Of a DNA stretch of 56,345 nucleotides, positions 36,537 to 46,917 are shown one piece after another (position 1 is the stretch's first letter; every line of letters begins with the position of its first letter). A program made the position numbers and the translations under genes. This DNA comes from Bacteroides sp. (lineage in GTDB: Bacteria; Bacteroidota; Bacteroidia; Bacteroidales; Bacteroidaceae). The stretch is taken from the NCBI GenBank assembly GCA_021201335.1, contig JAJQFD010000008.1:1-56345 (forward strand), in the 5' to 3' direction. Below the pieces are notes generated by a model, which worked only from the letters and a program-made list of their open reading frames with translations, searched no databases and was not told the origin of the DNA.

Positions 36537-39500
36537 ATGCATGCCTGCAAAAGAATTTTTACAACATGCTTTGTATTTATTCTCTTGTTTGCGGGTGGTG
36601 CGCAGTCAATGACTTTTGACACTGCGCAAACCGTGACAGCAACTTTTAGGAATGTAACCTTAAATGATGTGATCTGGGAATTACAGAAACAAACTGATTT
36701 CACCTTTATTTATAGCACGGCTGATGTGCAAAAAGTAAAAGTAAATGAAGTAAATGCAGTGAGAGCTGAAGTAACAGAAATTTTGGATAAGTGTTTGGAA
36801 AACTCCGGTTTGACATATACCATTTATAATGGCGTTGTTGCGATAAAGAAAACTCAAAATACAGCTGTAGCAATAGTTGCTCCTCAACAGCGGGTAGCTA
36901 TTAACGGCCAGATTGTGGATATAACCGGAGATCCGTTACCCGGAGTAAATGTGGTAGTTAAAGGAACTCAAACAGGTGCCATTAGTGATATGAATGGTAA
37001 CTTTTCAGTGACTATTGAAGGAACTACTGCTACTTTGCTGTTTTCTTTTATTGGTTATGCTTCACAGGAAGTAGTAGCTACAGCAGGTAAATCCATAAAA
37101 GTAATTATGAAGGATGATACAGAGTTGCTGGATGAGGTAGTAGTGGTAGCGTATGGCCAACAACGCAAAGAAGCGATTACAGGTGCGGTAGCAAATATCA
37201 AATCGGATCTGATTGAAAGAAGGCCCATATCATCTGCAGTAGCAGCTCTCGAAGGACAGGCTCTGGGAGTACAAGTAAATAATAGTTATGGTGAACCGGG
37301 TAAGGATCCTGAAATTCGTATTCGTGGATTTAATTCTATTAATGGGGATAACAAGCCTCTGTATGTACTAAATGGTGTTCCAATGAGCGGAAATATGAGC
37401 GATATTAATCCTTCAGATATTGAATCTATTACTGTATTGAAAGATGCTGCTTCTGCCGCCTTGTATGGAAATAAAGCGGCAGCAGGAGTTGTATTGATTA
37501 CCACTAAAAGTGGAAAAGTAGGCGAAGAAAATCTGGAGATTCAGGCAACAATCAATCAGGGTATCTATCAGCGGGGAATGAAAGAATATGAGCGTCTGAA
37601 CGCTTATGATTTCATGGAAGCTTACTGGCAGGCCCATCGTAATTCGCTTTATACAGTCGATCAGGAGAAAAATACAGGAAAGTATGCTACCTGGACAGAT
37701 GCAAATAAAGATGTTTTGGAGAATGTGAGAAGTAAAATTGGAGAGGATTATAATATATTTAATAAAAGCTGGGAAGAACTTTTTGATGCAAATGGGAAAT
37801 TAGCGCCAGGTACTCAGATAGAAAAAGGTTATTTGGATGATTTGGATTGGTACGAGCCGATGATTCGAAACGGTTCACGTGGAGATTATAATATAAATGC
37901 CCGTGGCGGATCAAAAAAAGCATCTTATTATCTGGGATTAGGTTATCTGACTGAAGAAGGATTCATGAAAAAAGCCTCCAGTGATCGTTTCTCCGGAAAT
38001 GCAAGAATAGATGTTAAACCAACGGAGTGGTTAAAATTGGGTGGAACGCTGAATGCATCTTACCAGGAATTTGATTTTATGAAAGGTGACCCGACTGATA
38101 ACGGGACAAGTATCATTAATCCATTTAATTATGCACGTAATATGGCTCCCATTTATCCCATTCATGTACATGCGACAGAGGATATAGGGAATTACAAAAA
38201 AGGTGATTACATATTAGACGAACTTGGGAATAAAATCTTTGACAGAGGATCAGATCGTTCTCAATACCAGAATCGTCATATTGTATGGGAAACAGAGCTT
38301 GATCAAAATAAGAAATATCGGAGTACAATCGATATGACAGCTTATGCTAATATTACCTTCCTTAAAGATTTTGTTTTAACAATTACCGGTAATCTGAACA
38401 ATCGGAATACTTCAGAGAAAACTTATAACAGTGCTGTTATTGGTGATGGAGAAGGAGCAGGGCGTATGAAGCAGACAGATTACCGATATAAGGATTATAT
38501 GTTTCAGCAACTTTTAAACTGGAATCGTAGTTTTAATGAAGTACACAATGTAGAAGCTTTAGTAGGTCATGAAAATTATTATTATAATCGTCAATACACC
38601 TATTTATATAAAACAAATGAGAAATTTCCCGGTTTGATGGAGCTCAGCAATTTTAGTACTTTCTCTAGCACGAATGGCTATCAATCGGGATATAGAACGG
38701 AAGGTTACTTTACGCGCTTAGGCTATAATTATAATGATAAATATTTTGTGGATGCCTCTTTCCGTAGAGATGGTTCTTCTCGATTTTATACAGACAAACG
38801 TTGGGGAAATTTTTGGTCTATTGGTGGAAGCTGGATTATCTCCAATGAAGAATTCATGCGTAATGTAAGCTGGATAAATAATTTGAAATTACGTGCGGCT
38901 TATGGAGAGGTAGGTAAAGAAAGTTCTGTGGATTATTATGCCTGGATGGCGCTCTACACTTCAACTCAAAATGGAGGAGAGGGGGCTTTTTACAGGAGGC
39001 AATTTGAAGCGAAAGATATTACCTGGGAAAAAGTTAAATCATTGAGTATCGCTTTAGAATCACGTCTTTTTAACCGGGTAAATTTTAGTATTGAATATTT
39101 TGATAAAACTTCAGATGATTTATTATTTGACTTAACGCTTCCTTTATCTATTGGTTCAAAACCAGATATACCTCGTCCTATACAGACTGTTAATTTCGGC
39201 TCAATCGCCAATAGAGGTTTTGAAATAGGGCTTGATGTGGATATTGTTAAAACAAGAGATTGGAAACTGAATATGGGCACCAACTTAAACTTTATGAAGA
39301 ATAAGGTTGTTAAATTACCTAAAGAATATGGGGAAACTGGCTATGTGAGTGGTAATAGGAGATATTTAGTTGGTCATAGCCGATATGCCTGGTGGCTTTA
39401 CCAATATGAAGGAGTAGACAAGAGTAACGGACGTTCTGTTTATGAGTTTAACGATACTGATTATTACATTAAGAATGATAACTATAGCGGATCAGCAGCA

Positions 39501-40118
39501 ATGGTAGGAGATGATAAAAGAACTGAAGCCACTGAAACAATGGATTACACTATTATAGATGGGGTTGCTTATTCATATACTGCAACTTATGCTAAAAAAG
39601 ATTGGAGTGGAAGTGCTATCCCGAAATTATATGGCTCTTTTACCACGGCTGTAACCTATAAAGATTTCCAACTATCAGCATTGTTTACTTTTCAAACGGG
39701 TGGAAAAGTGTTAGATAGTCCGTATCGGAGCCTGATGGCTGTTAGTGAGACCCCTGGTGCTCTTCATAAAGATGTATTAAATTCATGGACCCCCGAAGAT
39801 GCGGGTATTGGCATTGATAAAAATGCTACTCCAGCCTTGAATACAAACCACAGTGGAAGTAGTAATATGACGTCTTCTAGATTCCTCAAAAGTTCAGATT
39901 ACTTTATGATTAAGAATGTTACTTTAAGTTATAATATACCGAGGACTTTCTTAGATAAATTTAATATAAAGGGTTTGATGCTTTCAGCAAGTACAGAAAA
40001 TTTGGGAATCTTTACCAAACGGAGAGGGATGAATGTTCAACAGGCCTGGAGTGGAAGTATTACGAATGGATATCCCCCTGCACGTGTATTTTCTTTTGGA
40101 TTAAATTTGAAATTCTAA
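36537..40118 (+). CDS. SusC/RagA family TonB-dependent transporter with STN domain
   Basis: 1193 residues. Signal peptide, then a secretin/TonB short N-terminal domain (STN, about 30-85, for FecR signalling), a CarboxypepD-like beta-sandwich (115-190: VNGQIVD-type, GDPLPGVNVVVKGTQTGA), the plug (ADASAALYGNKAAAGVVLITTKSG type, about 205-320) and a 22-strand barrel ending VFSFGLNLKF. It imports a ligand bound by SusD using TonB energy. The start is uncertain: an ATG at 36509 is one base out of frame across seven A (36513-36519); with six A it would read MEKSRRKAEMHACKR. Substrate not evident. Confidence 0.95.
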   Translation: MHACKRIFTTCFVFILLFAGGAQSMTFDTAQTVTATFRNVTLNDVIWELQKQTDFTFIYSTADVQKVKVNEVNAVRAEVTEILDKCLENSGLTYTIYNGVVAIKKTQNTAVAIVAPQQRVAINGQIVDITGDPLPGVNVVVKGTQTGAISDMNGNFSVTIEGTTATLLFSFIGYASQEVVATAGKSIKVIMKDDTELLDEVVVVAYGQQRKEAITGAVANIKSDLIERRPISSAVAALEGQALGVQVNNSYGEPGKDPEIRIRGFNSINGDNKPLYVLNGVPMSGNMSDINPSDIESITVLKDAASAALYGNKAAAGVVLITTKSGKVGEENLEIQATINQGIYQRGMKEYERLNAYDFMEAYWQAHRNSLYTVDQEKNTGKYATWTDANKDVLENVRSKIGEDYNIFNKSWEELFDANGKLAPGTQIEKGYLDDLDWYEPMIRNGSRGDYNINARGGSKKASYYLGLGYLTEEGFMKKASSDRFSGNARIDVKPTEWLKLGGTLNASYQEFDFMKGDPTDNGTSIINPFNYARNMAPIYPIHVHATEDIGNYKKGDYILDELGNKIFDRGSDRSQYQNRHIVWETELDQNKKYRSTIDMTAYANITFLKDFVLTITGNLNNRNTSEKTYNSAVIGDGEGAGRMKQTDYRYKDYMFQQLLNWNRSFNEVHNVEALVGHENYYYNRQYTYLYKTNEKFPGLMELSNFSTFSSTNGYQSGYRTEGYFTRLGYNYNDKYFVDASFRRDGSSRFYTDKRWGNFWSIGGSWIISNEEFMRNVSWINNLKLRAAYGEVGKESSVDYYAWMALYTSTQNGGEGAFYRRQFEAKDITWEKVKSLSIALESRLFNRVNFSIEYFDKTSDDLLFDLTLPLSIGSKPDIPRPIQTVNFGSIANRGFEIGLDVDIVKTRDWKLNMGTNLNFMKNKVVKLPKEYGETGYVSGNRRYLVGHSRYAWWLYQYEGVDKSNGRSVYEFNDTDYYIKNDNYSGSAAMVGDDKRTEATETMDYTIIDGVAYSYTATYAKKDWSGSAIPKLYGSFTTAVTYKDFQLSALFTFQTGGKVLDSPYRSLMAVSETPGALHKDVLNSWTPEDAGIGIDKNATPALNTNHSGSSNMTSSRFLKSSDYFMIKNVTLSYNIPRTFLDKFNIKGLMLSASTENLGIFTKRRGMNVQQAWSGSITNGYPPARVFSFGLNLKF

Positions 40119-40129
40119 ATTAGATCATA

Positions 40130-41722
40130 ATGAAAAAAATAGTAAAAATATACGGTTTAATAAGTTTATTAGTTGTCTTATTTATTGCATGTTCAGACAA
40201 TTATTTAAATACGATTCCAAGTTCTTCAGTACAAAAAGAGGAATTATTCGGAGATGTAAATAAAGCCAAAATGGCGATAAATGGTATAGCGCGTCTGATG
40301 GTAAGTCAATACGATAATGATAGCGGATATGGTCAGGTTTTTTGTGGAGAAGGTACCATTAAATTTATATTTGGTGAATATTTAGGTGAAAACTTTTCAA
40401 GAGCAGCTTTAACAAGTGGCAATTGGCCGAGAATAATGAATGGTCAAATGCTGAGCGATAATACTCAGATTTATTCTAAATATATTTGGTATTATTATTA
40501 TACATTGATAGGCAACGCAAATGAATTTCTGGCAAATATAGATCATATTGAAGTAACAGAATCCGAAGAGGCTGTTGCCGATTTCCTTAAAGCACAGGCT
40601 CTTGTTTATCGTGCCTATTCTTACACACAATTAGTTCAATTTTATTGTTCGCGCTGGGTAGATAGTAATAATGGTACGAAAGTTGCCAAGTTAAATGAGG
40701 GTCTTGTTTTACGTACAGAAGAAAATAGATATGAAAAAGATATGCCTTTGGTTTCTTCGGGAGAAATTTATACTCAAATTTATAAAGATTTAGATCAGGC
40801 TATTTCATTATTTACTTCAAGTAAACAAACTAGAAGCAATGTTTGGGAGCCGAATATTAATGTGGCATGTGCTGTATATGCACGTGCAGCAATTACTAAA
40901 CAAGATTATCCAAAGGCTGCTGAAATGGCTTCTAAGGCTAGAGAGGGTTATCCATTAATGTCAAATGCCGATTATTTTTTAGGTTTTAGTAAAGATAATG
41001 CTGAATGGATATGGGGAAGTTATGGTGGTGATGATCAGACTCTTCATTATTACGGTTTCCATTCATATATGGCTTATGATGCAGGTACTTCTGTTATCCG
41101 TTCATATCCGGTATCTATGAGTAAGACACTATATGAAAAAATACCTGAAACGGATATTCGTAAGAATTTATTTCTTTACCCGGAGGATAATTCCTATAGT
41201 AAAACTGATGGTAGATATAGTTCTTCAGCCAATTTTGCCATAAAAGTTCGGGAAGAACATTCTACTATGACATCTTCACACAGAGTAGCTGCTTATATGA
41301 GTTTCAAGTATTCAATTGCAGGATCACGTGGAGTTGGTTACATTAATCATTTCCGTTCATCCGAAATGTATCTCATTGAGGCAGAAGCGAAGTATTTTAT
41401 CGGGGGAAAAGAATTGGAAATACAAGGTTTGATGAATGAACTCATACGGGATAGTAAACGGGATGAAGCTTACGAATGTACAGCAACGGGAGAAGATTTA
41501 TTGAAAGAAATAAAATTCTATCGGGCTGTTGAATTATGGGGTGAGGGCTTCGATTGGTTAGATAAGAAAAGATATAATGAACCAATTGTACGTTTGAGCT
41601 TTAAAGATGGTGGAAACTTTCACTCTCAGTATGCTGGTACGATAGGTGTATCAAGTATAAATAACTGGGTTTATGTGACACCACTGTATGAAAGTGAGAA
41701 TAATAATGCAATGTCAAATTAA
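40130..41722 (+). CDS. SusD/RagB family substrate-binding lipoprotein
   Basis: 530 residues. The lipoprotein signal ends VLFIAC, followed by SDNYLNTIPSS, typical of SusD. TPR-like helices (YIWYYYYTLIGNANEFLANI, DFLKAQALVYRAYSY) carry the ligand cap, and the C-terminal part has FRSSEMYLIEAEAKY and ELWGEGFDWLDKKRY. It is the surface lid of the SusC transporter, 11 bp downstream of it. A strong terminator follows at 41767-41802. Confidence 0.94.
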   Translation: MKKIVKIYGLISLLVVLFIACSDNYLNTIPSSSVQKEELFGDVNKAKMAINGIARLMVSQYDNDSGYGQVFCGEGTIKFIFGEYLGENFSRAALTSGNWPRIMNGQMLSDNTQIYSKYIWYYYYTLIGNANEFLANIDHIEVTESEEAVADFLKAQALVYRAYSYTQLVQFYCSRWVDSNNGTKVAKLNEGLVLRTEENRYEKDMPLVSSGEIYTQIYKDLDQAISLFTSSKQTRSNVWEPNINVACAVYARAAITKQDYPKAAEMASKAREGYPLMSNADYFLGFSKDNAEWIWGSYGGDDQTLHYYGFHSYMAYDAGTSVIRSYPVSMSKTLYEKIPETDIRKNLFLYPEDNSYSKTDGRYSSSANFAIKVREEHSTMTSSHRVAAYMSFKYSIAGSRGVGYINHFRSSEMYLIEAEAKYFIGGKELEIQGLMNELIRDSKRDEAYECTATGEDLLKEIKFYRAVELWGEGFDWLDKKRYNEPIVRLSFKDGGNFHSQYAGTIGVSSINNWVYVTPLYESENNNAMSN

Positions 41723-41766
41723 TTAAGGAAGTTACTTCTTCTTAGGAAAGAGGTCTTATTGTTTTT

Positions 41767-41802
41767 CCGATTGGATTTTATTATAAATCCAATCGGTTTT
41801 TT
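41767..41802 (+). terminator. Terminator after the SusC/SusD pair
   Basis: A perfect 12-bp stem (CCGATTGGATTT at 41767-41778, AAATCCAATCGG at 41785-41796), a 6-nt loop and six T. It lies only 24 bp before the phosphatase start at 41827, so that gene is probably expressed by read-through. Confidence 0.88.
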
Positions 41803-41826
41803 ACTTCTTAAAAAATGTACTATATT

Positions 41827-42957
41827 ATGAAGATAAATCTGATAAGCTACTTTAGTATCGTTTGCTTTCTCTGTCTAAATATTCCTGTTGAAATAAAAGC
41901 TCAGGAGAAATCATCTGGAAACTTTGCTGATGGTCCTTATATTTTATATCAACCTGAAAATGAGGTCAGGGTTATATCAACTGATTCGGCAGGAGTTCTG
42001 AATGATATAATAATGCCTGAAATCTCAGAAAATTTTTCTTTCCCTGTCAGTTCCCACGATGGAAAACATGCATTCACTGTGAAGTTGCATGCTGTGTCTC
42101 GTCCAACATGGAAGTATAAACAACCAGGAAAAGTGTTGGTTCTTTCCGACCCACATGGGAATCTGGATTGTTTTGTCAGTGTTTTGAGAGCCAACAATGT
42201 AATTGACGAGCAATATAACTGGATATACGGGAAGAATCATTTAATGATTCTTGGTGATGTTTTTGACCGTGGAAAAGATGTATTACCCATTTTCTGGCTC
42301 ATTTATAAACTCGAAAAGGAAGCAGAGGAAGTAGGTGGAAATGTTTCATTTCTCTTGGGTAATCACGAAACAATGATTCTTGCCGGTGATTTACGCTATA
42401 TGGATAAAATGTATCATAACCTGGCTGAAAGTTTACATATCAATTATAGAGAATTGTTTGCTCCTTCCTCTGAATTAGGACGTTGGATAGGGACACGTAA
42501 TACCATCCAGGTAATTGGAACAGATTTGTATGTGCATGCAGGTTTAGGTGCTGATTTTCTACAACAGAATCTTACCATACCGCAGGTAAATGAAGAAATG
42601 AGTAGAGCTCTTTTTATGACTAAACAGGAACGGAATAATCTGTCTCCGTTGACTAAATTTCTGTATGGGAGTCAGGGACCTATCTGGTATAGAGGAATGG
42701 TACATAATGATGAAAAATATAAGCCTCTCCATCTAAATCTACTGAAATCAATTCTTCAAAAGTATCGGGTAAAACGAATATTTGTAGGGCATACCATTTT
42801 CCCGGATATAGTGTCTTTCTACAATGGACGTGTTATTGGAGTGAATGTGGATAATAAAAAGAATTTTGAGAAAGTGTTGGGAAGAGGGGTACTGATTGAA
42901 AAGAATAGGACTTATGTGATTGGAGATAAAGAAAGAATGAGGATGCTCGCCTATTAA
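41827..42957 (+). CDS. Secreted PPP-type metallophosphatase
   Basis: 376 residues with a signal peptide (cleavage near VEIKAQ). Phosphoesterase motifs in order: VLVLSDPHGN, LGDVFDRGKDV (GDxxDRG), LLGNHETM (GNHE), VHAGLG and the C-terminal FVGHTIF. GDVFDRG plus GNHE is the signature of PPP-type Ser/Thr phosphatases, close to the Shewanella-like group, rather than of nucleotidases. An ATG at 41815 is also in frame. Position just behind SusC/SusD suggests it removes phosphate from the imported substrate; this is inference. Confidence 0.83.
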   Translation: MKINLISYFSIVCFLCLNIPVEIKAQEKSSGNFADGPYILYQPENEVRVISTDSAGVLNDIIMPEISENFSFPVSSHDGKHAFTVKLHAVSRPTWKYKQPGKVLVLSDPHGNLDCFVSVLRANNVIDEQYNWIYGKNHLMILGDVFDRGKDVLPIFWLIYKLEKEAEEVGGNVSFLLGNHETMILAGDLRYMDKMYHNLAESLHINYRELFAPSSELGRWIGTRNTIQVIGTDLYVHAGLGADFLQQNLTIPQVNEEMSRALFMTKQERNNLSPLTKFLYGSQGPIWYRGMVHNDEKYKPLHLNLLKSILQKYRVKRIFVGHTIFPDIVSFYNGRVIGVNVDNKKNFEKVLGRGVLIEKNRTYVIGDKERMRMLAY

Positions 42958-43154
42958 AGTTTGAATTTCATGATGAATTAACAAAGTGAAAAATGACTCT
43001 CTCCATCGGAATGTGCTTTTCACTAAAGGTTATATTTTGGGAAATCGATTTAAGGCTATATGTCAGTAATTTCTTAAACAGAATCTAAAAGTTATTTAAT
43101 AAAAACAAATGTAGGAAAAAGTTGGTGAACATCTATAGCTTGGAAGTTTTTTTA

Positions 43155-43162
43155 TATGTTTG
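43155..43162 (+). promoter_or_regulatory. -7 element of the membrane metallophosphoesterase
   Basis: TATGTTTG matches TAnnTTTG, 34 nt upstream of the ATG at 43196. Confidence 0.5.
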
Positions 43163-43195
43163 CAACTTGTTCAACTTTAGCTAAAATAATCTGAA

Positions 43196-44308
43196 ATGAA
43201 GTTCTTTTTCTTGCTCATGTCTGTTGCCGTACTCGGTATGAATTCTTATGTGATTTACCGTTTAGTGCATATATTACCCAAAATAATGTTTCTCCGGTCA
43301 GTTGTATTAATTGCTAGTATTTTGGCAGTAATTTGTCTTCTTGGTAATTTTTTTATTGGAGACAGATTATCAATTAATCTGACTACTTTTATTTACAGGA
43401 TTGGTACTTCCTGGTTATTTGCTTCTCTCTATTTTCTTATCATATTTTTGCTTCTGGATATTTTACGGATTACCAATTTGCTTCCCGTCAGCCAAATTCT
43501 TCATCAAAGCTGGATTGGATTTGGTTCGGTTGTAGGGCTGGTTTTTATAACCCTTTTATTGGGAAATATTAAATATCATAATAAAGAACGGGTAGAGTTA
43601 AATATTCAATTTGAAAAAATGAATTCCACTGATCCACCTTTAAAGATTGTGGCAATTAGCGATTTGCATTTAGGGTATAATATTAAAAATGAAGAATTTT
43701 CTGAATGGATTGAGTTGATAAATAAAGAAAATCCGGATATAGTTTTGATAGCTGGTGATATGATTGATAATAGCGTTCGTCCTGTGCGTGACATGCAGAC
43801 AGATCGGCTATTTAAAACCATACAATCAAAATATGGGATCTATGCTTGTCTGGGTAATCATGAATATATTTCTGGCATTCAAGGCGGTGAAGCTTTTCTG
43901 AAAGATGCTGGAGTACAAATTTTAAAAGATCAATCCGTATTAATCAACGATCAATTCTATATTGTAGGCCGGGATGACCGGATGAATCAAAATCGTATGG
44001 ATTTAAATGACCTGTTGGATACGTTGGATCGATCTAAGCCTATCATATTATTAGATCATCAGCCTTATGAGTTGGAAGTGACAGAAAGAAATGGAATAGA
44101 TTTACAAATATCCGGTCATACGCATGATGGACAAATATGGCCTATATCCTGGATAACCAGGTCTATTTATGAAATTTCTCACGGATACTTGAAGAAAGGA
44201 AACAGCAACATATATGTAAGTTCCGGGATAGGACTTTGGGGTGGGAAATTCCGTGTGGGAACTCAATCTGAATATGTGGTGATAAATTTATCTTCCAGGA
44301 ATGATTAA
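43196..44308 (+). CDS. Membrane metallophosphoesterase (YaeI-like)
   Basis: 370 residues. Four hydrophobic helices cover residues 1-120. A calcineurin-like phosphoesterase domain follows with ISDLHLGYN, IAGDMIDN, CLGNHEY and SGHTHDGQIWP. The layout fits YaeI-type enzymes that act on membrane or envelope phosphoesters; the exact substrate is not known. It is separate from the secreted phosphatase upstream, with its own promoter element. Confidence 0.85.
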   Translation: MKFFFLLMSVAVLGMNSYVIYRLVHILPKIMFLRSVVLIASILAVICLLGNFFIGDRLSINLTTFIYRIGTSWLFASLYFLIIFLLLDILRITNLLPVSQILHQSWIGFGSVVGLVFITLLLGNIKYHNKERVELNIQFEKMNSTDPPLKIVAISDLHLGYNIKNEEFSEWIELINKENPDIVLIAGDMIDNSVRPVRDMQTDRLFKTIQSKYGIYACLGNHEYISGIQGGEAFLKDAGVQILKDQSVLINDQFYIVGRDDRMNQNRMDLNDLLDTLDRSKPIILLDHQPYELEVTERNGIDLQISGHTHDGQIWPISWITRSIYEISHGYLKKGNSNIYVSSGIGLWGGKFRVGTQSEYVVINLSSRND

Positions 44309-44389
44309 ATGAATAAGGATAATTTCAACAAAAATAGCCCATTTATTGTTCTAGTAGTCAGTTAAAAGAATACTGTCGTATAAACTTTC

Positions 44390-44397
44390 TATCTTTG
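44390..44397 (+). promoter_or_regulatory. -7 element of the PAP2 gene
   Basis: TATCTTTG, exact TAnnTTTG, 25 nt upstream of the ATG at 44422. Confidence 0.5.
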
Positions 44398-44421
44398 TCG
44401 AAATAATCATTTTAGAAAACA

Positions 44422-45114
44422 ATGCTTGAAGATATTTTGTCGGTTGAACGGGAACTCTTTCTTGCTATCAATCATTTTCATACTCCCTGGTTGGATGCAA
44501 CCATGTTAATTTACACAGGTTTTCCTGTATGGATACCTTTTATTCTTTTTTTATGTATTATGCTGGTTTACAGAAAACCAAAAAAAGAATGGGCACCTGT
44601 TATGGTAGCATTGGGCAGTGTGATTATTATTGGTATCATTATTTCCGGGTTATTATTCAAACCTTTCTTCCATCGGTTCAGGCCAACTTTTCATCCTGAC
44701 TTTATGGATGATATAAAGAGAGTGCTTGACTACACCGGTGGTGGATTGTATGGTTTTATTTCGGGTCATTCTACTTTTTCTTTTAGTATAGCAACTTTCA
44801 CCGCTTTTTTATTTCGATATAAACCGTATACCATAGTGGTGTATATATGGGCTATTGTGATGGTATATTCCAGATTATATCTGGGAGTTCATTTTATATC
44901 GGATGTTATACCGGGCATACTCGTTGGAATTCTGGTCGGGTGGGGTGTTTACAGGTTTTATCTGCATTACCTAACCAAAAAAAATCCCGAATTGTACTTA
45001 TGTCCTGCAGCCATCTATTCGGGAGAAGTTAAAGGGGCACTTGCAATAGCATTGGCCTGCTATATCTTTGTGATTTTTATGATTGGATTTGTCTGGAGCC
45101 AATCACTTTATTAA
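44422..45114 (+). CDS. PAP2 family phosphatase
   Basis: 230 residues with five or six TM helices. The three PAP2 motifs are present: KPFFHRFRP, SGHSTFSF and SRLYLGVHFISDV. Enzymes of this group dephosphorylate lipid phosphates such as undecaprenyl diphosphate, phosphatidylglycerophosphate or lipid A at the outer face of the inner membrane. The exact substrate is not clear. Its stop overlaps the convergent porin gene by 4 bp. Confidence 0.9.
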   Translation: MLEDILSVERELFLAINHFHTPWLDATMLIYTGFPVWIPFILFLCIMLVYRKPKKEWAPVMVALGSVIIIGIIISGLLFKPFFHRFRPTFHPDFMDDIKRVLDYTGGGLYGFISGHSTFSFSIATFTAFLFRYKPYTIVVYIWAIVMVYSRLYLGVHFISDVIPGILVGILVGWGVYRFYLHYLTKKNPELYLCPAAIYSGEVKGALAIALACYIFVIFMIGFVWSQSLY

Positions 45115-46142
45115 AATCTTACCTGTACCTGAGCTTGTACCATGTTGCCACTTTTTTCTAATTTACTATCTTTATAAGTATATTGAGCTTGTATTCGGCA
45201 ACGTGGATAAAACCAATATTGCAGACCAGCCACATAATTGGTTTGTTTGTAGCTTATCTCTTTATTTTTATTCAGGTAATCGTAGGATGCTATAATATCC
45301 AGTTTGGGAAGTATATGATAAGAAGCTGTCATATAATATCCTTCACTTTTTATTTGTCCGTCTTTACCACCAAGATATTCTGTACGAAAGCTAACCGGTT
45401 TTGTCTCAATTACTGTTCCCAATGCCCAACGGTCACGTGTGTAATTATCCCCCGGTAGAAGATTCGGATTGACATCAGAAATACCTGCCACATTTCCTTT
45501 TCCTTTGATAAATGAGCCACCAATGGAAAGCCACTTTAAAGGATGTACCATTAGGCTCCCAATAATATCTTTGTTACTGTTTCGGTCTCGATTATTAATT
45601 CCTTGTCCATTAATAATACCGATATGATAGGTTAATATATTATCGAATAAATTGCCGTAGAGCATAAATCCCAGGTCCCGGCCACCCGTTGCTCCGATGA
45701 GTGGATCATGATTACCTATGGCTGCCAGATAATTTGTTGCCTGAGAATAACACTCAATTAATTCTACTGTAGTAGGAGATAGCGGACTTTCAATGGTATA
45801 AGGCACTTTAAATTGTCCGAGGCGGGCTGATAATCCCGGAAAAATTTTGTAATCCGTATATGCTTCCAGCAAAGTACCTCCACTGTTGAAGTTATACATA
45901 AAATACAATGACCAGTTGTCTGTAATTTTGCCTTCCGCCATAAAGATAATTCTTTTGATGTCGAAATTATTATCCGGTGTTGCCGTGTCGTCATAAGTAT
46001 AGCCGGCTTGAATATATCCCATCAGGTTAATTCGTTCTTTCAGGGTGTTAACTACTTTTTCCAGATTTCCGGATTTTTCCTCTTGGGCAAAAAGAGGGAG
46101 AAGGACAGTTAAAATAGCAAGAGAAAGAAAAAAACGTTTCAT
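45111..46142 (-). CDS. Outer-membrane porin (OprO/OprP-like)
   Basis: 343 residues. A signal peptide (cleaved at LFAQ) is followed by repeated amphipathic strands, and the ending VQAQVQVRF has the C-terminal aromatic. GYIQAGYTYDD, RIIFMAEGKITDNWSLYFM and ARLGQFKVPYTIE follow the phosphate-selective porin (Porin_O_P) pattern. It is the last gene of the ABC importer operon, 16 bp after the permease, so it likely gives the importer's substrate a route across the outer membrane. Confidence 0.85.
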   Translation of the reverse strand: MKRFFLSLAILTVLLPLFAQEEKSGNLEKVVNTLKERINLMGYIQAGYTYDDTATPDNNFDIKRIIFMAEGKITDNWSLYFMYNFNSGGTLLEAYTDYKIFPGLSARLGQFKVPYTIESPLSPTTVELIECYSQATNYLAAIGNHDPLIGATGGRDLGFMLYGNLFDNILTYHIGIINGQGINNRDRNSNKDIIGSLMVHPLKWLSIGGSFIKGKGNVAGISDVNPNLLPGDNYTRDRWALGTVIETKPVSFRTEYLGGKDGQIKSEGYYMTASYHILPKLDIIASYDYLNKNKEISYKQTNYVAGLQYWFYPRCRIQAQYTYKDSKLEKSGNMVQAQVQVRF

Positions 46143-46158
46143 TTCTGTATTATTTGAT

Positions 46159-46917
46159 TTAGTTATTAGATTTCCATTTACAAAGTGTTGATTCTAGCAA
46201 GTCAGTCAGTAGGAATAGGAAGAATCCGGTCATACTGAGTACAACAATACCTGCATACATATCGATATAATTAATTCTCATCCAGGCATCAACAATAAAA
46301 TAACCCATGCCCCTTTCTGTACCGTAAGTTTCTGTCACAAAAAGTACGGAAATGGCTGTTCCGATAGCCACTCGCAAGGTAGAAAGCAGATCAGGTAAAA
46401 CGGCTGGCATAGTTATATGCCTGAAGATTTGCCAATGGCTGGCACCCAGGGAAGTTACGATCAGGAAACTTTCGCGGGGAATGTTTTTCAGGCTGTCCCG
46501 AAGGTTAATAATAATCTGAAAAAGAATAATCAGTACAATCATAATAATTTTTGTCGCATCACCTAATCCTGCCAATAACATGACGACCGGTAACAAGGCA
46601 AGTTTGGGTATCGGATAAGAGAAATAAACAAAAGCTGCCAGCACCCTTCCTGCCAGCTTGCTATGTGCCATAAATAATGCCAGGCCTAAACCTAGTATTC
46701 CAGCTATTCCGACTCCGGCAGCAATGCGCCATAGACTAGCAAATAAATGTTCAGACATAGAATTCTTCCAGGCATCTTCCAAATGAATATAAACCGTGAT
46801 AGGATCTACCAATGCATTGATCTGTAATATACGGGCAGCGATATACCATAGAATATTTACCAACAGCATTCCTAGTAGCATATTAATCCAGATGGTTTGT
46901 ACCTTTTTCATATCCAT
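46159..46917 (-). CDS. ABC transporter permease (SsuC/TauC-like)
   Basis: 252 residues with six TM helices and the EAA loop TSLGASHWQIFRHITMPAVLP. It is the membrane subunit of a nitrate/sulfonate/taurine-type importer. The start at 46917 overlaps the ATPase gene by 10 bp. Confidence 0.9.
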   Translation of the reverse strand: MDMKKVQTIWINMLLGMLLVNILWYIAARILQINALVDPITVYIHLEDAWKNSMSEHLFASLWRIAAGVGIAGILGLGLALFMAHSKLAGRVLAAFVYFSYPIPKLALLPVVMLLAGLGDATKIIMIVLIILFQIIINLRDSLKNIPRESFLIVTSLGASHWQIFRHITMPAVLPDLLSTLRVAIGTAISVLFVTETYGTERGMGYFIVDAWMRINYIDMYAGIVVLSMTGFFLFLLTDLLESTLCKWKSNN

